Shown here: piece by piece, positions 58,001-64,000 of the stretch
Numbering within the stretch: position 1 is the stretch's first letter
Layout of the letters: each line of letters opens with the position of its first letter
Origin: Ciona savignyi
Lineage: Eukaryota > Chordata > Ascidiacea > Phlebobranchia > Cionidae
DNA: 64,000 nt
Direction: 5' to 3'
Assembly (NCBI GenBank): GCA_000149265.1
Contig: CH003212.1
Location: 76,783-140,782, forward strand
The notes under the pieces: generated by a model
Told to the model about the DNA's origin: nothing
The model's database searches: none
What the model saw: only the letters and a program-made list of their open reading frames with translations
Made by a program: the position numbers and the translations under genes

Positions 58001-61000
58001 TTTCTGCAGTTTACAAATAGTTTTAAGATGTTCCAACTTCCAATACATTGTTTTAGCTGTGTTTTTTATAATTAAAACCAATTTTTTTATATCTGTCATA
58101 CTGTAGTGTTGTGGGGATGGTTTCACAATTCCATTTTTATACAGAACGTTACAATAAAAATACCAAGTTCAATGTTTACCGACGGGTGGTTAATGATTAA
58201 TTGAAGAGATGGTAGTTACCTATTATTTAAACAGGAATGCTGGTTAACGATTGATTGAAAAAGGTTAATTTGTAGCCCTCGATATATTTAAGAAACTGAA
58301 TAAAAAACAGTTTATACTGAACGAACTTCATTAAAAGTATTTGTTTATTATCGTAATTGTTTTAGGATGACATCTTCCTCTGAGAACTGCAAAAGTTTGC
58401 CTCACACACACAATCCAGCAAAAATATTCTCAAGAAAACTCTTATTCTGTTACTTCTGTCCTCACAACTTGCTTTATACCAACATGGCAAGTGAACCTCC
58501 AAATGCACTATCTCAGTAAGTTTGCTGCTCATAATGTGTTTCTGATTAACGGTGGAAGGTTTCTCGCAATCAAAATCTTGCAACCACTTTAAACATTTTT
58601 TCTCATAGCTGCAGACGTTTTTCTCATAGCTACTACCTTTGCATTAAAATGATAACTTTCTCTAGTGTTGACAAATATTGTTTCTCCATAATGTACAGAT
58701 AAAGTTGGATAGAAATATAGTTTATATTGTGTGTGATATATTTATCTTTACAGGATGAAAGATGTTGGGAGCCAATTACAAGTTTTAAGATCTGGATATG
58801 TTCGCCAAATGCGTGTGTCACAGTCAACTAGTGCTGGTGTAATTCACTGGCTGCTGAGGGTAAATTTGTAAAAAAAATATTTTATTTGTTTGTTTCTAAG
58901 AATAATTCAAGGAGGTAGATGACAGTTTAACTCTTAGACCACGACGGTTACAAATATGTAACCGGGAAATGTCCCCGAAAAAAAATGCACAATTCAGTCG
59001 TTTCTTGGGGGATTTTCCTAGTTTTTATATCTCCGGAAAGCATTTGAAAAGATCTATCAAAATAACGCATAAAAACATAATTTTTACATTTAATTTTTTT
59101 GAGTAATATTGCTCCAAACAATTTTTTTTCAAATTTTTTGTATCTATTTGAACTTTTAGGTATAACATCGCATTTTTGGGTTTTGGGGAGTTAAAATTGT
59201 TACACCAGTTGCTGTGAGAATAAAACTAGCAGTAGCCATCTTTGTTTTCGCTTTTACCAGTCATTTTCGATCTTTCGACGATATATGTATACATATGTGT
59301 ATATAATGTTTGCTAATTACTATACTATTGATATTTATTCAGTTTTTCGCCTTTATTTGCTTTGTTATTCAATTATTATTCGATATTTAGAAGAAATATG
59401 GCAACCTTGTTATTAGAATGACTCTGTTTTCAGGTAATAGCATGTCATGCAGACCACCAACTTGTCCAGATAGCTAAAGAAGTTCTTTCCAATCTTCTTT
59501 TATCTTATGAAGCTACTAGTCTTGAGCATTTTTATGAAGTGTTCTGCAATTTTGGCATCAAACCAAACATTTTATCATGTGAAAAGCGGTAATAGTTTTT
59601 TAATTTTGGTGTTTATTATTAAAACATGTTTTATGAGCAATGTCATGCCCTATTCAACATAGTTGTAGTTAAAAAAACGAGATGTAGCCTATTCATGCAT
59701 ATATAATACCAAACAAAAATATAATATATAAGCTGATGTTTAATGTACATAATGGTTAAATAAGTGGTTGTTGAAAAAAGTTTATATATAAAATTAATGT
59801 TTATGCTCATTCTGTTTTAATTAAATGTTTTAATATAATTCTTTTAGTGTATACTATATTTAATATTAATTACTGTACAATAATAATTTAAATTAGTGTA
59901 AAGTAAATAAAATATAAATTAGTGTGTAACTCAACAGATTTCGGGAAACTCACTGTAAAAGATGTAAACTGTCGAAACCAAAAGTATGTTCACTACACCA
60001 CCATTTATCCATTGTGCTCAAGGTTAGTAGCTTTGTATACCGATGAACTTGCTTATAGTAGATTGCTTCGCAAATAAAATTTGTGGCTAATGTAAAACAA
60101 AATATTTGACTAATTGGTTTAAAAGCGTGGAGCTCTAATCGTTCCGGTGTTGTGAAACAGACCTGATGCTCTGTGTATATAATACCTTTAAATCGCATGT
60201 GTTGCATGCACCTTTCACCTAATATGCAACATGTTCTAGATTTGAACCCAAATTTAGGTTAATAACCCCAAGTTTTGCATAGTCTCCTTCATTTTCATCA
60301 TAGTAAACGTATACGTTCTATTTGGGGACACCGCATGGACCCAGTGCATTAATGGGTTGTACTAAAACTAAAAAAAAAATTCGATAATGTACACAACCTG
60401 CAGGTATGATAACCTGCCAGAGGGACCAGTTAATCTGTGATAACACATTTTTGTATTTTTGGGGTGATTTAACGATTGCATTTCATAAAATTCAAGTCCT
60501 ATGCAAATGTTTGTTTATACTGTTTTTATTTCCCTTGCAGTTGTTTTCATGGTGCTTACAAAATACAAGGAAATATACCACAGACCAAGAACTGAGCAGA
60601 TATGTAACAATGTTCTGCATGATGCTATCCATACACAGCAAACAAAATGAATTGAAGCAAGCTTTGCAGCAAGCGATATCAAATACCATAGATGCACTAC
60701 AAAACTGGCAGGAAATGGTATAATTCATTTTTTATTGTGAAAACATGTTTCTTACCAAAAAAATCGTTTTCAGAGGTTAAGCATAACCAGAGATATATTG
60801 AAACATATTGATGACTACCACACTTTGGAAAGCATAGCATCTGACATACCAATGAACACTGTGCGTGGAGTGCAACTCCGTCGTAGTTTGGCGCAATCGG
60901 CCTTACACAGGTGTCTTGATCAGTCGAAAGTCAATGATATTGTGCCTTCTGGCATAGATAACGGTGATTTACAGGTATGATAACTTTATTTTAATTATCC

Positions 61001-62479
61001 TCATATGGTGACTAATGATAGAATGGAAATAAATAATCACAGCAAAGTCGCCAGGTCTTTAAACTAACTTTATATTTTTGGGTATAAATTGAGTGCCATT
61101 TAAAATTTTATATTTATTTTTGGCAAGCTATGAAATTGATTTAGGAATGTTTATTCAGGGTCCTTGTATAGTAAGTAGTGCACCCAAATTATAGTATTCC
61201 CAGCTAAAAACATTTTACCTGTTCTTTCATATCTTTTTAACACAAAATATTTTCAGCCTGTAGCCACCCTCTGCAAAAAACTAAGTGCACCTAATGTGCA
61301 TTCGCATTTATCCTCATTCAACAAACACGTTTCCGACTTTCGGGTTTTGCACGTGCTTTGGTCGTGTGTGCTGCTTGTGCAAATTTCCATTGGTCTTGAC
61401 AGAGTCCCCAAACAGCAGAAGGTAAACAATATATCGTTTGTATTTATATTTCGCAAACATGAATCCTAAATGTTCTGAGGTTTACATGTATCGTGCTGAT
61501 TGTTTTCTTCCAACCACCAGGACTATCCCGTCACAGACCATAAATAACAAGTTTAGTATGGCCAAGCACACATTAGTTGCAGCTTGTAAAAAAAACAATA
61601 ACATTTAATGCACAAACTAATATATAAATGTTGTCCATTCTTGATTGGTGCTTAATATGTGTTGTCATGACGGTAATATTTAGTTAAACTAATATTGTTC
61701 AAAGAGATATCTACCTAGAACAAGATGTAATTTTTCTTTACTACCAAAACAGTTGTTTGTTAGTTTATTTTATTCAAACGTTGTATAGTTCATTTCATTG
61801 ACCTAAATAATCTACATTCCAGGCATCGTTAGATGAAATATCGGAAAGTCTGTCCATGTTAAACCTTGCCATGAGGGATGGAGGAAGTTTATATTGTTCA
61901 GAAGTCAAACACTTCATTCGACTGACCACCGCAAGAATCGATTTCCAACTACAAGAAATGCCCAAACAACTGAGCGTAAGTTTTTATTTTATTTACTAAC
62001 CCAACAAACCATTGATCATTTGTACAATATATTTTTATTAGTTATTTACTTATAATGGTGCATTATATTCGGCAACCTTATCCCTGGGAATGTACTATAT
62101 CAAAAAATAGTTTCAGTTAAGCACCACCCAAAAGGAAGTGATAACCTGATAAAATTCTGATAGTACCAGGTGTTTTAGACGGCCTGTCTGCCAATGCATT
62201 TACGCAAAAAAACCTACTCTACTTCTAAAGTATTTTCTAAATAGATATTCAAAGCATTGATTCACTATTTGTAATAAAATGACATCACATTTAACATTCC
62301 AGTACCAGGGAGGTATATTCAAGTATCTGCGGGCGTCCCGGGTAAGCGAAGAGGTTGTGGTCGGGGAGGACAGCGTTGACACCGACTCTCCGGACGAAAT
62401 GATTGACAGACCACCTGTACAAACCGACGTTTCAATCGAGAACGCTTCAAATTTTACAATTTCAAAACTAACTTGTTGA
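49065..62479 (+). CDS. slf2: SLF2-like protein (SMC5-SMC6 complex localization factor 2)
   Basis: Seventeen exons join in phase to about 944 aa: 49,065-49,099; 51,523-51,601; 53,190-53,303; 53,371-54,156; 55,998-56,132; 56,643-56,741; 56,806-56,882; 57,580-57,720; 58,366-58,515; 58,754-58,859; 59,434-59,588; 59,938-60,022; 60,541-60,717; 60,774-60,974; 61,257-61,421; 61,823-61,975; 62,303-62,479 (TGA). SLF2 links RAD18-SLF1 to SMC5/6 at damaged or stalled DNA. The first half is disordered, Ser/Lys/Asn-rich with acidic patches. Helical blocks from about residue 490 match human SLF2, notably LRSGYVRQMR to HWLLRVIACHAD, and YHTLESIASDIPMNTVRG with LRRSLAQSALHRCL against the human HHNLLKLV to RGRELRQRLS region. 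The N-terminus has PNVITNYFES (residues 13-22), like the QSIIDFFKP motif of human SLF2. The first exon has only 35 coding nt, so the start is inferred from phase and motif. Divergence is high; orthology is likely but not certain. Confidence 0.82.
54381..54984. mobile_element. MITE in an SLF2 intron
   Basis: 604 bp with inverted ends CAGGGTTTGAATTAATGG and, from the right, CAGGGTTCGAATTAAGGG. CTAAT is present directly outside both ends, a possible 5-bp duplication. No transposase. hAT-like by its CAGGG ends, though the duplication length is atypical. Confidence 0.65.
56437..56510 (+). repeat. SINE head fragment in an SLF2 intron
   Basis: Plus-strand GTCGCCTTTTAGTCAAGTGG followed by CAGGTTCCAAACTGGTCACTAG resembles the tRNA-like head and following body of the SINE family, degenerate and truncated. 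Confidence 0.45.
57741..57815 (+). repeat. Old foldback-end fragment in an SLF2 intron
   Basis: AGAGTGCCACCCACATATTAACCACCATTA resembles, in parts of under 20 bases at a time, the element end AGAGTGTCAACCACGTG then TTTAACCACCACTA, continuing to a CTGCAAGCA motif. Strongly diverged. Confidence 0.4.
60317..60357 (+). repeat. Possible SINE body fragment
   Basis: ATTAATGGGTTGTACTA with CCCAGTGCATT resembles the reverse complement of the SINE body around GGTAGAACCCATTAATCCGC. Short, low confidence. Confidence 0.3.
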
Positions 62480-64000
62480 CCGAGCGTTCCTTTAAATTAA
62501 GAAGCAGCAGTGTTTTAATAATTTAGGTATCTGTTTTCTACTTTCTTAGACGTTTTTTTATTTCTTTATCTGCTGCCTAAAGTACAATACAGTTAATATT
62601 AAGTTTATTTATAATTCATGTTATTTAAAACCGGATCTTTCCGGAATTATTTAAAAAAATTGGAAAGCATCTACAAGAAGCCTTGATAAAGGTGCTTCTT
62701 ACTTTTTAATCAGATTTTCTTAGCGTAACACTGTTCTTGTACTTAATTTCGGGGATGATTTCTTTATGTCTTGCAGTTTATTTATTTTCTAATTTCGACC
62801 TTTTTTCATTTTAATTTCACCGAAGTTGTATTTTCTTGCAAAAATACCGATTCGTAAAAAAGACAACGTTGTAAAGTTTTAGGTATTATATCCCAATTGA
62901 ACTGATAAAGAGAAATATTTGTCAGAAAGGTCATTGTTAAAAAGAGTACGCAACAAAATTAAAGAAGTCCAACTAAATAGATCGAGCGGCAAGATTGTCG
63001 ATGCTTCGGTGCCAGAACTCTAAAGTTTGTGCATTCGAAACCGGTCTCTGGCTAGACAGTTTGTCCTTATTCAAGGCACAAAGCGGTCATCTCTGGTTTA
63101 CTGAGTTCCACTAAAACTGAAGAAACTTGGGCGCATCTGCAACACACTTCAATCGCTTCCATAACTGAACGGTACTAGATAATCTGACGACTGTCCGTGA
63201 GAAAACGCCAACTTACGCATTCCCAAAAGTAATCTGACGTTCTCCCATTCACGTGGTAAAAACATGAACTATCGGTACGGCTTTTTGTAGGTGGAAAGAT
63301 AGTTTTAAAAAATGGATATCGTTGACGTGTTTTTTACATGCTAAGCGTTCAGGTTTTTCAAAATACTCGCAATAGTGTGTTTTACGTGTTTGTAGTTTGT
63401 CTAACATGCGTATTTATAATATAACTCAATTGGTATCAACATGTGTTATACAAAACAACTAGACAATGGCATAAAACCTCACAGCATTGTGGAAAATCAC
63501 TCCATCAACTAATCCAGGCTTTGTCCCAACAAGCGTCGTAAATACCAGTAACTTAAGACTCCTCGCCTCATTCCCACTGTGTACAAACAATAACCACGAC
63601 AACAAACAATAAATGGTAATCCAATTAAACGTATTGATGCTGATACCAAATGCCCGGTTTTATCATGCTAATTAGTTAAAACTCTGATGGTAAGAATCAT
63701 GATGCTGTTTTTGAAAATGAGAGCAGGCCTATATGTGTTCATAGTCAATTAAATATTAAAGGTTTTCAGGCGTATACTGTGTTCGGTAACTTGCCTGTGT
63801 TATTGGGTAATTTAAAGAAATATGTCTGCTATCATAAACAAGAAAGAACTGCATTATTTAAGACTAATACATAAATACGTGATGTATGTGACCCACTCAA
63901 TTAATATTACAAGCCTCAGTGTACCAACTCCGAAAATCTAACTGATTAGTTAAGTGCTTCCTAAATATTTGTGCTGGTCCGAAATGGGGTTACTTACTTT
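62480..64000. other. Downstream region of the SLF2-like gene
   Basis: 3' untranslated and intergenic DNA, AT-rich. At about 62,978-63,045 the plus strand has a tRNA-like pattern (GATCGAGCGGCAAGATTGTC, then GTGCATTCGAAACCGG), possibly the head of another worn tRNA-derived SINE. No further gene seen. Confidence 0.35.

Overview
The window looks like nuclear DNA of an invertebrate chordate, most likely an ascidian tunicate of the Ciona type (inference). The background is AT-rich, introns are mostly short, gene bodies are compact, several start codons sit just after an AG splice acceptor as expected where spliced-leader trans-splicing is common, and the proteins resemble human orthologues closely enough for exon-by-exon reading. 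Exon boundaries below were read by hand from splice sites, reading phase and remembered human protein sequences; no database was searched.

Layout: (1) 1-748, minus strand: the first three coding exons of Suppressor of fused (sufu), running off the left edge. (2) 749-4,866: gene-poor, with a worn hAT-like MITE. (3) 4,867-21,430: a dense nest of mobile DNA. A long inverted repeat (about 4,867-6,110 against 20,939-21,430) brackets a decayed DNA-transposon gene (DDE-like region, Ulp1-like protease, PHD-like zinc finger, minus strand). Into this are set a BEL/Pao LTR element (6,507-13,149), a short non-autonomous LTR element (15,847-17,641) and a 3.2-kb foldback element (17,772-20,938). (4) 21,861-24,968, plus: smndc1/SPF30, 5 exons. 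(5) 25,325-28,400: tRNA-derived SINE copies and a hAT MITE inserted in a SINE remnant. (6) 28,728-35,782, minus: aldh1l (10-formyltetrahydrofolate dehydrogenase), 17 exons, 898 aa. (7) 37,297-37,989, plus: ccnq (cyclin Q), one exon. (8) 40,166-44,422, minus: a Ty3/gypsy element with identical LTRs. (9) 45,015-48,893: inverted-repeat elements, a SINE, half a foldback element and a hAT MITE. (10) 49,065-62,479, plus: an SLF2-like gene, 17 exons, about 944 aa. (11) 62,480-64,000: nothing clear beyond a possible tRNA-like relic.

The host genes are unrelated housekeeping or regulatory genes (Hedgehog signalling, spliceosome assembly, folate one-carbon metabolism, CDK10 partner, SMC5/6 recruitment) and do not form a cluster. 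The most notable points are the nested inverted-repeat transposon complex, the foldback element with about 337-bp subrepeats and an A-tract at its axis, loss of two aromatic-cage positions in the SMNDC1 Tudor domain, a GC-AG intron in aldh1l supported by reading phase, and a 35-nt first coding exon plus a PIP-like motif in the SLF2-like gene.
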